Below are positions 38,425 through 50,539 of a DNA stretch of 64,000 bases, one piece after another. Each line of letters starts with the position of its first letter. Within the stretch, counting starts at the first letter, position 1. Below the pieces are notes generated by a model, which was not told the DNA's origin, did not search any database, and saw only the letters and a program-made list of their open reading frames with translations. The translations under genes were made by a program, and so were the position numbers. Origin of the DNA: Cinclus cinclus (lineage: Eukaryota > Chordata > Aves > Passeriformes > Cinclidae); assembly GCF_963662255.1 (NCBI RefSeq), contig NC_085055.1, forward strand, positions 16,416,704 through 16,480,703, in the 5' to 3' direction.

Positions 38425-38600
38425 TACAACAGGAGCAATGCTGTGCTCCAGGGAGGAGGGAGACTTCTGGATGGAGGGGCAGGGAAGAGACAGAAGCCAG
38501 GGTGGGGGTTAAGGAAGGTGCAGGTTGGTAAGTGAGGGATTCGGAAGTATCCACTGTGGGAGGACTTAGGAGAGGAATATAAATGGATGGAGAGGGAAAT
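38425..38600. repeat. purine-rich tract
   Basis: The plus strand is mostly A and G here (GGGAGGAGGGAGAC, GGAGGGGCAGGGAAGAGA, GGGTGGGGGTTAAGG). The open frames called through it on either strand are compositional. Several G-runs are spaced so that a G-quadruplex is possible around 38450-38515. Confidence 0.55.
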
Positions 38601-38728
38601 TGCAGTATAATAAGGAAGAGGTGCATGCACAATGGTTTGTGTTGATTGCAACTTCACATATTTTCAGTGTTTCAGCTTTGTTTCTATGAGTCAAAAGCTG
38701 CTTGTGGCCTGATTGCTGGCCTGTTCTG

Positions 38729-38729
<1 letters not shown>

Positions 38730-38760
<31 letters not shown>
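38730..38760. repeat. poly-T run (31)
   Basis: Thirty-one consecutive T, the longest homopolymer in the window. It would be a poly-A tail on the minus strand, but the DNA to its right (the expected body of a minus-strand retroposon) has no family I can name. The run length in the assembly is unreliable. Confidence 0.9.
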
Positions 38761-39534
38761 CCTTGCAAGCAAGGGAGAAATTACAGATGTGACTGCAGAA
38801 AGCTATGGAAGTATTTGAGCTTGCTGGCTTACTGCAGTCCTGGAAGCAATCTTTCCACGGGAGTTTGGAGATCAATCCAGTTCAATTTATTTAGCAGGCA
38901 GGTCATTAGTGTTTTGCAGCCTTTGTGTAAGGCTTTGTGCTGCTGCAGGCAGCCAACCAAACTGGGTGGTTGGATTTAACTGCCTACCAGTCATGGCTGT
39001 GCAGAATTGTCTTGAGCGGAGTATCTTGTGCAGAGCTAGATTCTATGCAATGGAATGAGGACCTGGTTTGTCAGTAAGACTGAAGAAGCTGAGGAGCAGA
39101 GGAGTAAGATTTCCAAAAATATCTGTGCAGTTGAACAGATTGCAAGGAATCTTCTGGGCCGACATTAATATATTGTGGCAACCCTGAGTCCTAAGCAGGG
39201 ACATCCTCATTCTGGGTTTTGGTACAATGAGCTCTGTATTTAATTGAGCCTTTAGCATCAGTTGAAGAAAATCATGATGATTTGTAGCTTAATATTCAGG
39301 CATGACTTTCAAGACTACCAGCTGCTGCTTATTGAATATCTGTGGTAGGTGTGCTGGTTGATACATGCTATTTGGCCAGCAGGAGAAGATGCAATAGTCC
39401 CTTCCTGTCACCTCTGAGAAACCTCAAGTATAGAAAGAATCCTTGGGAAACTCTGCAGTGGCAGGAGGGAATTATGAATATGGAGAAAATGAAGTCATGC
39501 TGGGAAATACTTGCTCTGCCATCATTGTGGTTCC

Positions 39535-39665
39535 CTGGCATGCCTGGTGCAGGTCAGCAGCCTAGCCAGCCCTCCTCTGCCCTGTTCCCACCTGCCAGGG
39601 CTCTGCTGGCCATGCTGGGGAGGAGGCCCTGGCCCTAGCAAGGGGCTGGGATGCCCTGTGCTGTC
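39535..39665. other. GC-rich but CpG-free segment
   Basis: The segment is as rich in G and C as the islands, made largely of CCTGCC, GGCC and CCAGCC words, yet I find no CpG dinucleotide between 39541 and 39660. That suggests methylated DNA in which CpG has decayed, so this is not an active germ-line promoter. Confidence 0.55.
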
Positions 39666-39671
39666 TGGCAC

Positions 39672-39700
39672 AGGTGTGGGTGGGTATATGTGTGTGTGTG
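39672..39700. repeat. GT-rich simple repeat
   Basis: GGTGTGGGTGGGTATATGTG runs into a short pure GT stretch. Confidence 0.7.
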
Positions 39701-42700
39701 GAATATGGTGAGAAGGTGGGCATGCAAGGTGCTCATCTCAGTATGGCCTCTCCCTTATGTATGGGGGTGTAGATCCTGTTAATTCTTACATCTGATAAAG
39801 CTCTGCAGGGTTAAGATCAGCTGATTGTAGTTGCAAACATGTGGAATTTACTGTAAGTAGTGAGCTTATTTAACCAAGCAGGAAACAACTGGCTCATCAG
39901 AGTGCACAGTACACTGGTTATAGGAGAGCTGGAAAATCCTGGTTGTGGAAAACCTGCATAATTCTAAATAGTGAGACTACTAGTGAATTGCTGTGCTCCC
40001 ACAGAAAATTTGTAGCTGAGGTTTCCCATTTAGTTCTGCATCTAATTGACCTATCTGATCTTGCTTACTCTCCTCCCATTGTGCAGCTGTTAATATGGCT
40101 CCCAGCTCCCAAAAGAGTGCACAAAGGGCACTTCTCTTTTTGTACACTCAGCTTTCTGGACACATGCTTTACAACATGAACACCTGTGTATATTGGGGTG
40201 CTGTCTTCTCTCTCCTGCAAGCACAGATGTCATGCTCAGAAAGTGCACTTGCTGACTTCATGCTGCAGAGCAGCATGGAACCAAATGAAAGTGGCTTTTG
40301 AGAAGCTTGATGCAGGAGTATCTCCCTGCAGCTCTGATGTGCCTTGAAAAGTGGATGGAGTTGTTCACTGTATGGCTGAGGGCCCATTGTACCCAACTTG
40401 ATGAAATCATTGGCAGTTTTTTGGTGGCCTTATCAAACTGGATGTTTTTCTTGCTCCTTTCCCTCACTTTGGTCTCCCTGTAACTGAGGGGAGGTAGCCA
40501 AGGTCCTGTGTGTGATTTCATGTGAGTGCCTGTTGCAGCTGCTGTTTGTGACAACATTGTGTCCACCCATCAGAATTCTGTGAAACAGATAATATAAAAC
40601 TGCTCCCGCATTTCCAGAAAATGTGCAAGTGAAAAGTAAAGCCCCCTTCATCAGATGATGTCTCTTGTCTCAATGTTAGAAATAGGGGAGGTTTATTTCT
40701 TAGACCTCTGCTTTTCTGGCAAAGTTGGTTAAAATTGGCCAATGGCTTCAGGAGTTACTGGAGGAGAGGGAATTTATAATCAGACACAGACAAGCTGGCT
40801 TTATGTGACTGTGTGAGCCTCATTTTTTAGGAAACCATGGTAAAATATGTGGATAAAGTTGCAGTAATATTAAGGTTAGAGTTCATGCTGGCCTGTATTT
40901 CTCTCTCAATTTTTCTAGCATGACGGTGTTAGTCAGCCTGAGCTTTTGGAAACTTTTTATTCCATATGCTGAAATTTTTTGAACTTAAATTCTCTATCTT
41001 CCCTCATTTTTCCTTGTTCAGTGTAATCATTAGGTGGGAAAAGTGAACACTTTAAAAATAGAGGAGCCAGCGTAGAAATGTTGCTGGCTAGATTTATTTT
41101 CTTTTGTAAAAAACTCAATGTTGGCAGAACATTTTGATTCATTATGGTCCTAAACCAGCATTAAAGCCTTCTGGCTAGATAGATTCCCTTGTGGCCTGCC
41201 AGGAGTCCCAATCACCACGATGATCTTACTTGAGAAAGAAAACATGCTCTACATCTGGGAGCAGGGCTGGGTCCTGTTAAGCATGGTCAGGGAGTGTTAA
41301 CTGTTCTCTCAATTTTATTTTTTCACTTGAACCCAGCCTGTTGAATTATAAGGTGGCTATAAAATCTATAAAGACTTAAGCATAAGAGAATGACATGGAA
41401 GTATTTCAAGGTGGAGCTTTGCCTGAGACTGGATTTGGTTTGCAAGGCTGGAAAAGGCAGAACTGCCCACATAGGAATCAATGCCCAGCTTTTTGCCTGC
41501 CACAGCATATCAGATAGGTACATCTCCATTCATCTCTTCTGTATCTATCTGGTCATGATATTCTCATCTGGTTCAGTGTGTGGGCAAAGGCAATCCTGTT
41601 GTTTGAAGTGTAACCTTTAGCAGCCTATTGAATAAGGGGATGGTAGCAGAGGTGGCAGGAGATATTCAGGCTTATTTGCTCCTACAAATGAAACAGCTCT
41701 ATCAGGGAAAAAGAAAAAAACCCTTAAGAGAATTAGCTAAAACAAATGTGTCAGACAAAATTGTGCTTTGAATGCATTATAAGAGCTTACTCTCTTGCAG
41801 TGAGAAAAGACAGTCAGGTGTTGATAACATGTAGGAGGCAAGAGCTGTTATTAGTGAGTGGGAAGAAACACATGGAGTGTGGTGTGGGAGTAGGGCAGAT
41901 GGGAATGAATCTAGAGGCTCTTTTGGAATCACTCATTCTGAATCATCTTACTCTCAAAGCCTCCAGTGCAGAACACTGTCATCCTCCAAGGTCCCACGGC
42001 AGTGCCTTGCTGAGTGTGGCATTGAGAGTGATGTTGAGTCAGCTCTGTGTGCAGTTGTAGCAGGAGATGTTCAATGAGGGGTTTAGGTAACTACTTCAGC
42101 CAAGTAGGCTGTGGCTACAATACAGAGGTGGGATGCATAGTCATTTATCCAAGCCCTCTGTGAGATGAAAAACTGGTAGCATATTGTTGAGGTAGTTCGG
42201 TGTGTCTGTGCAGAGCCATTAATGAAACAATTTCCATGCTCATTCACTTGTGAATGCAAGGGCTTTGTTGCCATGAGCCTGGCTCTGCAGGATACTTGGT
42301 GGGAACCATAAGAGCGCGTCCAAATGGCCTAAGAGGAGCCGCAAATGTCTAACGAGAGAGCTCTTCCTTGGACTTGACATCCATGCTATGTGCTCTGACA
42401 GAAGACATATGGTGATGGTGTTAAAAATCTGGTCCTGGCCCTGCAGACCACGGTGTTGCCTACACAGTGTTTTGAGAGGCACTGCAAGCTGTCTGTCCAG
42501 GCTCCCAGCAGCCACAAAATGAAGAAGGCAACAACAGATGGACTCAGTCCAGCAAGTTTGGTACTGGAGGTGTGGGCATCCCCACAGTGACACAAATGGG
42601 AGCTTGCTACAGTCTGGAAGCGAGTGCCCTGTGAAAAGTGGCAGAGCTGTGACACAAAGGCTTGTGCCTCCGAACATTTCATGGTGACAATTTCATGGCT

Positions 42701-43246
42701 CAGCAGCTTGGAAAAAGCAGAAGTAGGACTTCCCCAGGCCTCTCTAACCTCCAGGCCTGTGCTGGGTGTTTGTACACTGAAGACATCTGGTGGTTTGTCA
42801 CTGAGGCACAGGGTCCTGTGACATGAGGACCTCTTGGACTGCTGCTCTGGCAGTGCCTTTTACCAGCTGCCATATAACATGCCACCCCACAATGGGAAAG
42901 GTGCAGAAGGAAACTTATTTAGACACAGGTCTGTAGAGCAAGTTTGACTTCCACCAATTACACTGTATTTGTACACTCGCCTGTGCCTTAAGACAGGCCT
43001 TGAAATGTGGAGAAAAGAGTAAAAGCTCTGAGGGTGTGTTTCTCCTTTCCTGGCCTCTTAAAGAAGAGCACTAAGAGTTGCTGGGTTAATGTCTGACTTC
43101 TGTCACTACACTGGGGCTGCACTGGGCCAGCTAGGGTTCTCCCTTTGGATATTGAAGGTAGGCACATTCTTGGAGAATAGAAAATACCAGCAGAAACAGA
43201 TTGATAGAGAGCTTAACACAATGAAGCCTGTTCTCTGGGTTTGTCA

Positions 43247-43278
43247 AAAATCCATTAATTTATTCACTAATGGATTTT
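43247..43278. other. perfect 11-bp inverted repeat, 10-nt loop
   Basis: AAAATCCATTA is followed by a 10-base loop and then its exact complement TAATGGATTTT. It lies 28 bases left of a 16-A run. It may be chance or the edge of an unidentified small element. Confidence 0.7.
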
Positions 43279-43306
43279 AATTCTGAACTTTTTGCTTTTA
43301 TTTGTT

Positions 43307-43338
43307 AAAAAAAAAAAAAAAACCACAAAAAAACCCAC
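43307..43338. repeat. poly-A (16) and A-rich tail
   Basis: Sixteen A, then CCAC and further A-rich sequence with AAAAAAACCC. It looks like a retroposon tail but no body is recognised upstream. Confidence 0.75.
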
Positions 43339-43969
43339 ATAATTTTACCAGACTGTTGCTTGCAACATGCACCTTCCTGTTTGTTGCCTTTATTTGTTGC
43401 TGAATGTGCTTGTAGCGGTATTTTTACTTCTGCTTTGTTTCTGCTGATCTGGTTTACCCCAGGAAGGGGTAAGGACAAAAGAAGATTTATTTTACAAATT
43501 TACACTTGAACTTCCTAACACTAAATGGTGGTTTTGCTCTCAGGTTTCAGGAGTGGTGATGAAAGGTATTTCCCACAACACTTGTGAAGTTTAAATGAAA
43601 ATGAATCCCTACATTCAATTTTTATTATATTTCAAATGTATTATTCCAATAATTGGATACTCTTTCTGAGGCTTATTATGGTGGGATTGTGTGGTTTTTC
43701 TAGAGCTTTGTCATGGATTTTGCCTCAGATTCACACATTTATTTATCTGTATACATGGATGAGTAGCTAGCCAAATATTAATATATTTATAGTTTGTTTC
43801 TGGACAGTTGTTCTCCTATCTGAATAGTCATGGAAAATAAATAGAAAGATAACAGGAAAATATATTTTCAATTCCAAACTATTATATGGGTGAAAAGTGG
43901 GGGCAGGAGGCAGAATGGAAAGAAGGAATCAGTGAATAGTCCTAACAGAGAGGTGAAAACAGTCATCTT

Positions 43970-44055
43970 AAAAAAACTTCAAAAAACAAAACAACAACAA
44001 CAACAACAAAAAAAAAACCCAAAAAAACAAAAAGCAAACAAACAAAAAACCCCAG
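43970..44055. repeat. A-rich low-complexity with (CAA)n
   Basis: About 85 bases are nearly all A and C on the plus strand, with five or six pure CAA units at about 43991-44008. The plus-strand open frame through it, rich in Lys and Gln, is an artefact. Confidence 0.85.
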
Positions 44056-44156
44056 TAAAAGCTATAGATTTGCTGTGTGGTTTTCTGAAGCCTTGAAATA
44101 ATTTAAAATAGGAAAAACTTAGACTAATTGAGAATATTACATTGATTGGCCCCAAT

Positions 44157-44180
44157 TTTCTTTCTTTCTTTCTTTGTTTT
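44157..44180. repeat. (TTTC)n microsatellite
   Basis: Four to five TTTC units are followed by TTTGTTTTC. Confidence 0.75.
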
Positions 44181-47100
44181 CAATCCAGCCTCTCTTGTTA
44201 TAACCTCTTAAAATAAATAAAAACTTTCTATAAATATCTGAAAGGGCTATTATATAAGAATGAATCTTTCTTGCAGCAAAATTTATCATTATAACAATAC
44301 TGTAGTAGTTTTGCTGGCAGAATCACAGCCTATCAAAGCTATTACAATAATGGAACATTTTATGGTTTGGAAAATTAAATGTGTAACCATGGAAGAGAAA
44401 TGTCTCTTAAATCATATTTGGACATGTATTTTTCACCAAGTGATTTGCACATTATCTCATTCCATCTAAATTTTATTTTCATCAATATTTCACCATTGAT
44501 TATTTTCCTTTTTTTGTTTCTGCAGTAATTTTGAAATAGAACTTCCCATCTGCTTTCACTTTTTGCAGGCTTGATCATATTTGTTCAGGAAGCAGATCTA
44601 AACATTCTTTTATCACAAGGCATAATTTAACAGCTGACTAATGGTCAAGCTGTAAATTGTGCTGTAAATAGCTGGCATGCTCAGTTTCAGGAGTGACTAA
44701 TACTGTTCTCAAAATTAGTAGCTGTATTCGTTTCCGTACATTACAAAGTGGCTGATGCAGTCATTGTTCCAAGACCTGAAAACAGTTCAGGGCACATGAA
44801 TCCTCAGAAATTTTACCTTTCAGAGAATCATGGGAGCCAGGCACTTTTGAGCAGCTAATGTAGAAATCTGAAGGTGTTTGTTCTCTGTATGTACACCAAG
44901 AGTTTCCTGAGGTGTTTGTATGTACCTGAAGCTATTTCTGGAACTGAATTAACATGCAATCTCCTCTTTCCTAGGAACAGTGTCTGTCTCCTGTTCACAG
45001 GAACTTCATAATGTTTGTTAGTAGAACTCCCTGGACAACTGGAAGGAAAGATAAAATAGATATTGAAAGGCACAGAAAATAAAATTATGCAGAGAAGATA
45101 AAAACATATCTGTGGCATGGCTATGGACTACATTTTAACTTGTACAGCTCAGATGGGACATCTTTCCACTGGAGAACAGAGAATTAGTACAATCAGTGCC
45201 TGCATAGAATTCACATGAATATATGGGTTTGAACAAAATGTTGAATGAGCAAATGAAGTAAAACCTCATACTGGTTTTCTTTTTCAGTCATGAGAAAATG
45301 TTTTCTTCAGCTTTATAGTTCATGTTTATATGGATTTGAGTGATTTTTTTTTTGTGAATAAGAGACTATATGTATATAATTTGCATTTTAATTACATCTC
45401 AAAATGAAGTGACAAAATTTAAACAAATCTATTAGTGATATTAAGATGTGTGGATTTTTCCAGACCTATAGATTACCCATGACAATGGCAGTGGCTTGGG
45501 TGTGATTTGGGTACGGACACAGTCAAGGTAGTTCTTCCTGGAAGGTAGAGAAACACTAGGTAGGGTTGGTGTGAATCTTTTTTTTGTGGAAGTGATCCAG
45601 CTACATCAGAAGAGCAGGTGGGTTTATTAATTTGGGTGTAGAATGAAGCTCTCTAGGCCTGTGCATGCCCAGACTGCTGTGTGAGGTCAGGCAGACTCAC
45701 TGTCCAGGGTCATTATTAGCCTGGGATTCCCTCATCTTTGGTGCAGGGATTGCAGTGCTATTCCAGGGCACTGGCCTAGTGACAGACAGGGCCGTTGGCT
45801 GCTCTTGGGACGCGATTTCTCTGATCAGAAATGCCATCTTGTACCCAAGAAAGTGTTCCAGACAAACTCAGTGTGTATATTCCTGCCAAAAGCTTTGGAT
45901 TTCAACTAACTGACATTTAGAAAAACAACTTAGAAAATGACCAACAAGTTCTGGTTTCACACCCTCTGATCTGACCTGCTTAATGAAATCAGGGTTCCAA
46001 TAGTTCTTGCTGCTAGGCTTTTAAAAACTTTTTAAGTTGCCTTCTGCTTTTGTTTACATTTCTCTCTTACTCGACTCATCTGCAGCTTTTTTCCTCTCCT
46101 TAGGAAGAACCCTGATCCTGTTTCACAAAGGCTGCCTGCTGGTTTGCTGGCTTTTCCCTCTGCTCTTTTATTTCCCCAGAAGTACCCATAACTAAAGTGT
46201 AATGGGACAAGAATCACCTCAACCTATTTGCAAACTCGAATCAGGATTATGCTGGTATTTGGCAAAGGTTCAGCTATGTTTTGGTATGAGATCTGGATAT
46301 GAGTCCTAAATCCTGCATCCTCTGTCTGATTGCAGTACTGTACTCACAAGCAGTTCTAGCAAGCAAGCCATTCATTCATCTGACTCATGATAGGCAAGAT
46401 TTTGCACCTTGTGATTCCTACACTTTTTATTTTCTTTTTTTTTTTGGGCTAACTTTATCTTGGTTTTAAACTTAATAAAAAAATTAGTAACTTTTACCCT
46501 GGTTGTCACAGCATCTTATCAGTATCTTGCTCCCACAAATAGCCAGAATGTATTCTAGACTTTGGTATTAGTAACTGCCAAAGGTAATTTCTTTAAGCGG
46601 TATTTCATGTTGAAAAGGACTAACATCACATGAAGGGGAAGGGAGACACAGGGGTAGTTCTGGATGTGTTGTGCTTCAGTGAACAAAAGCATTTGCAAAT
46701 TTCCTTGCTGTGTTATGGTAGATTGCAAGAATGCTACACATATCTATCTCAATGTGCCTGTAAGTTACACAGGGTAAAAAAAACTCCTCTACTAAAACTG
46801 GCAAGTGTTCAGAAACCACAATTATTCAGTGTATTGCCTGGCCATTTTAAAAATGTATTTTGCACTTTTGGTAGATGTTGTAATGCATTCAGCACAGTGT
46901 GAAGTCTTGGCATAGATGCTGGATTCTAAAATAAGATGAGCTCTGCCTTTTAAAAAGGAAACGTTTGTCTGTGAAATACCTTTGCTATTAAGGATTTTGG
47001 GGAAGGGGGATAGGAAATGAATATGATGCTGTAACCACAGAGAAAACAGATTTATTTTGAATTTTGATAAATAATCAAAGCAATGGACGAAGCACTTCTG

Positions 47101-48329
47101 AGTGAACACTGGGTGAGCAGAATTTTATTGTCTTTATATGTTAGTCTTCTTCCCCAAAAACCTCTTAACAGTCAAATGTGCTCTTGCATTGTGCATATGA
47201 GGGTGGCATGTGGTTTGTTAGAGTGGGGAGAGGTCTGTCCCACAACACACTGTTTCTGAGATGGTTCCCTCCTCTGCAAATTTCACATCAGCAGCTCTGT
47301 TCATGGGGACTAGTTTACCACTGGCTGAGGGCAGCTTTCAGAAATGCTGATGGGTTGGCTGACTGTCAGACTCCTTCCAGTGAGCACAGACCTAGATCAA
47401 GGTGGAGAGCATGACAAGCTGTGGCTGACAGCAGTGGGATTTGCCGACCTTCAGCAGGGCTGCAGCCTTGGAGTGATGTAGGAATGCAGGCAGTGTGGTT
47501 GTTGTGTGGGTGACACACCTGAGAGGTGCAGTGCAGTGTACTGGGCTCCTGTCCTTAGTGTCTCCACAGAATATAAAGGCTCTGCAGATGCTAAACTTTT
47601 GTTGAAGGCGGGAAGGTTTTAGGAGTAGAAAGGAAAGAGGGGGATTGAGTATGCCCATGCAACACCTGTAATGAGCTACATATAGGTGAAATTCCTGCTG
47701 TGGCAATGTGAAGAGAATATTTGAATACAATCGAAGAGGACTGAGCAATTTGCCATATAGATGGAAACTTTCCAACTTGTGTCAAGCTGGTGATCTATTA
47801 CTCTCTCCCAGGTTCTCCTGTGATGTGTTTTGTACTTTAGGTTTAGATGTCCTTGAAAGTGCCTATGGGACATCCCTATCCTTTCTAGAGGAATGAAGAG
47901 TGGAGCAGGGTCTTTATGGAAGCCCTGGGGTGGCTACCCTCCAGGCTCTGCCAATGCTGGAGTACAGGAAGAACAGGACATTTTATAGCTGTGGTGTGAG
48001 GTTCTGGTTCTTGCTGGTGCACACTGCAGTGACTGTTACAGGACTTTTTCTCCCAAGGAAAAGTGTATGCTAGCCCTGCTCTGCTTTAAATGTAAAATAT
48101 AGTGTTCCTGAAGTACTCCCATGAGAAAGAATCTGCAGAGTAGCTGTAGCCTCTTCTGCAGCAGAAAGACTAGTTGTACCAAGTAACTTTGCCTCAGCCA
48201 CTTTACGGTGCTGAGAATAATGTGGTTAGTGAAATCAGTGTTCAAATGAGGGCAGAGGTACAGGATGCTTCTTACTGTCAGCACTGACTCTGAGACTCTC
48301 TTCTAGGCTTAAAGTAGTATCTCTGTTAC
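44181..48329. other. non-coding stretch
   Basis: No gene is supported. An acceptor-like site at 44973-44974 is followed by 35 open codons and a stop that overlaps an AATAAA hexamer, but the peptide is not recognisable and a signal overlapping a stop is unusual. A second strong acceptor-like site at 44522-44523 leads quickly to stops. The rest is AT-rich, turning less so after 47400. Confidence 0.5.
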
Positions 48330-48720
48330 CTGCCATGAAAACTAAACAGAATGAGAAAATACAATCAATGCCATAAAATATTGTAGTCCTTTCTACCTTT
48401 TTCTTTCTTCTTCTCCATATTTGGTTTCTTCCTAAATCAGATTGGAGCTGATTGTGTAAGAGATCTTCCTCCTCCTGACAGCTGTTCACATTTGTACTAT
48501 GACCAAAGTACTTCTGGTGGTCCCGGAGGGTCTCAGGAGTCACCAGGCACAGCGGGCGCTGGGTCTGGCTGGCTGTGCCCGGGGAGCAGGTGTGTCGCCT
48601 TGAAGTGCCATGGGATGCTGTGTCGTGGCTGTTGTTCCTGCCCGCTCCGGGCAGTGCCGCGCCGTGTGCTCCTGCCAAGAGCAGGCTTGCTACTGTGCTC
48701 CGGGGTGGTCTCATTAACAC
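48330..48720 (-). other. open minus-strand segment from CpG island to a splice donor
   Basis: On the minus strand an ATG at 48720, inside the left edge of CpG island 2, opens a frame that stays open for 130 codons to CATGGCAG/GTAACAG, a good donor at 48330/48329; the frame then runs on to a stop near 48235. The first part is rich in Ala, Arg and Gly as expected from GC-rich DNA. The later part, outside the island, has a charged run (RRRKKKVE) and then a hydrophobic stretch. It could be the first exon of a leftward transcript driven by the island. No family is recognised, and open frames of this length do arise by chance in such sequence. Confidence 0.2.
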
Positions 48721-49560
48721 GGGTTTGACCCCGTTACCGTGATGTTCGCTTACGTATACGATCCCTCCCGATTAGGAGCGCAGGGCTGGCTCTGGGAGCC
48801 GGGGAGCCGTGCAGAGTACCTTTGTCACTGCAGCCAAGCTGTGGTGGGAGGGGGCTGTCCCCGGGCGCCGAGCCCCCTTCGCTCCTGTCAGCCCTGCCGT
48901 GTGCTGCTGCTTCTGCAGCTGCGCCGTGCAGCAGAGCGAACCCAAATGGGTTTGTTTATTAGGGCTCCAGGGAGCTGTTCTGCAGCCCTAGAAGCTCGTC
49001 TCGCGTGTTTCCCTTGCAAGTGCCGTCCCTGTCTCACGGGGTGTGCCTCTGAAGCGCTTCCAGCTGCTGGCTGCTCCTCTGAAGCGTCCTGCCGGGAACC
49101 TGCAGCCCCGTCCCTGGGCAGCACGGCAGGCGGCAGCGGCTGCTTCTTCGGCAGCTCCGGTTCTTGTCCTCCCTCGGCACAGCCCGTCTGGCTCCGCTCT
49201 GCTGCGGCTCGGCGTTTGTGCCTGCAGGCAGGACCGGCTCTGGAGATGGGGCCGGGCAGCGGCTGCCTGCAGCGCTCAGGGATGGCAGCGCTTCGAGGGG
49301 ATGGACTGTGGCCCTTGGAAGTGCTAAGCGCTGCAGTGAGGGCGGGGGTGCCGTGCCGCAGAGGGAACGCGTGTCCCCGCTGCCAGCCCTGCCCGTGGGC
49401 GAGGGACGGCTAACGGGAGCTGCAGCCCGGGCTGCCAAGCTCCAGGCGCTCCCCTGGGCACTGCGCTGAGGCTGGCCCCTGCCCAGGTGTGCTGGGGAGG
49501 GGAAGAGGGCTCCATCTGGCCTCTTCTTTGTCTTGTGCACCCCTGGGAAAGGAAAGCACG
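48500..49560. promoter_or_regulatory. CpG island 2, probable promoter
   Basis: About 1 kb is GC-rich with retained CpG: I count about 30 between 49081 and 49440, and an odd CpG-containing patch at 48745-48765 (TTACGTATACGATC). The flanks are AT-rich and CpG-poor. Open frames of 224 codons on the plus strand (48739-49413) and 168 on the minus strand (49034-49540) overlap each other here. They are Ala/Arg/Cys-rich without domains, so I treat them as by-products of base composition. Candidate exons leave the island on both sides, which would suit a bidirectional promoter. The gene is not identified. Confidence 0.7.
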
Positions 49561-49740
49561 ATTTAGCTCCAAAGCATTAAACAAAAAACCCCTGAAAGAC
49601 TATATCCCTCCAGAACTGTCTAACCCTTTATGGCTTAATATAAGCATGCCTGAGGATTGATGAGGAAAGGATGTTGCTCGTGTTGATAATTACAAGTTTG
49701 CTCCTTTCAGTGTTTTTTTATTCTGATTGTTCCGTTTCAG

Positions 49741-49824
49741 CATTTAGCCTTTGTCGTAGGTGTGTGCAAATGCATTCTGCTGTGTCAGGAGCTTTACTTA
49801 GCTATTCATGTGCTCATACCCTTG
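49741..49824 (+). other. candidate exon (84 nt) just downstream of CpG island 2
   Basis: The acceptor TTGTTCCGTTTCAG and the donor TTG/GTAAGA are both good. Two of the three frames are open across the whole segment: phase 0 gives HLAFVVGVCKCILLC and onward, another gives FSLCRRCVQMHSAVSGALL and onward. Because two frames are open, coding status cannot be decided. A non-coding second exon of an RNA starting in the island about 250 bases upstream is equally possible. A plausible donor inside the island is GTGAGG at 49336. Confidence 0.25.
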
Positions 49825-50539
49825 GTAAGATACCTTTCAGGCAGATCAAAGACATATGTTTGGTCGTTTGGAATAGGTTAGCAGGAAGAAAGAAATCTCT
49901 TAAGAGTGATGATATGGTATAACTGCTAAGTAGCAAATACAGTTACATACATATTTGTGCATGTTCCTCTAATCATTACTGTTGCCCATGATACAGAAAT
50001 ATATTGCAGTTCAAATCTTGTACTTAATTGCAATGGCTGTCAGTCAACCTGTCTTACCAATGATGTTATTTCTATTTCAGTGATCTTCTCTCTCCTATTC
50101 AATAGATGAGCTCCTGCCAACAGAGAGAGAAAATTTAAGTTTTGTTTTAAGAAGCAATGTTTAGACCTGGGTCATGAAATTAAAATGCAGAATTCTTCCC
50201 TCTCTACACAAAACTAAAGGCAAAAGAGCTAACAGATGATTACGGGGATTCATTTAAAACACCGTATTTCAGTCACAATATAAGCACGTGATGTAGTCAG
50301 TGTTGAATACGAAATGTGGCAAGCTGCAGGTGCTCTGTTTATTTGTAGATTGCAATGTGTGGATAGATAAATAAGGTTCAGTTTAGGAGCAGACATTTTT
50401 GCATACCGGAGTGTTTAGAATTCAGGCAGCCTTGGCACTCAGACGGCAGTGGGTCTGCAGGAGCAGGCCTGTGATGTGTGGAACAGATAACATTCAGCAG
50501 TGCAGAGACAAGCGAGCTCTGTGCAGTGAGGGGCTTCGT

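Noticed and set aside
44975..45082. Possible last exon, 35 codons and stop with overlapping AATAAA
   Set aside because: Peptide not recognised, and a polyadenylation hexamer inside the stop codon is unusual. Chance is likely.
48739..49413. 224-codon plus-strand open frame
   Set aside because: It lies wholly in CpG island 2, overlaps long open frames on the other strand, and has Cys/Ala/Arg-rich composition with no domain. Lack of AT-rich stop codons explains it.
49034..49540. 168-codon minus-strand open frame
   Set aside because: Confined to CpG island 2 and made of Arg/Pro/Ser/Ala-rich low-complexity peptide.
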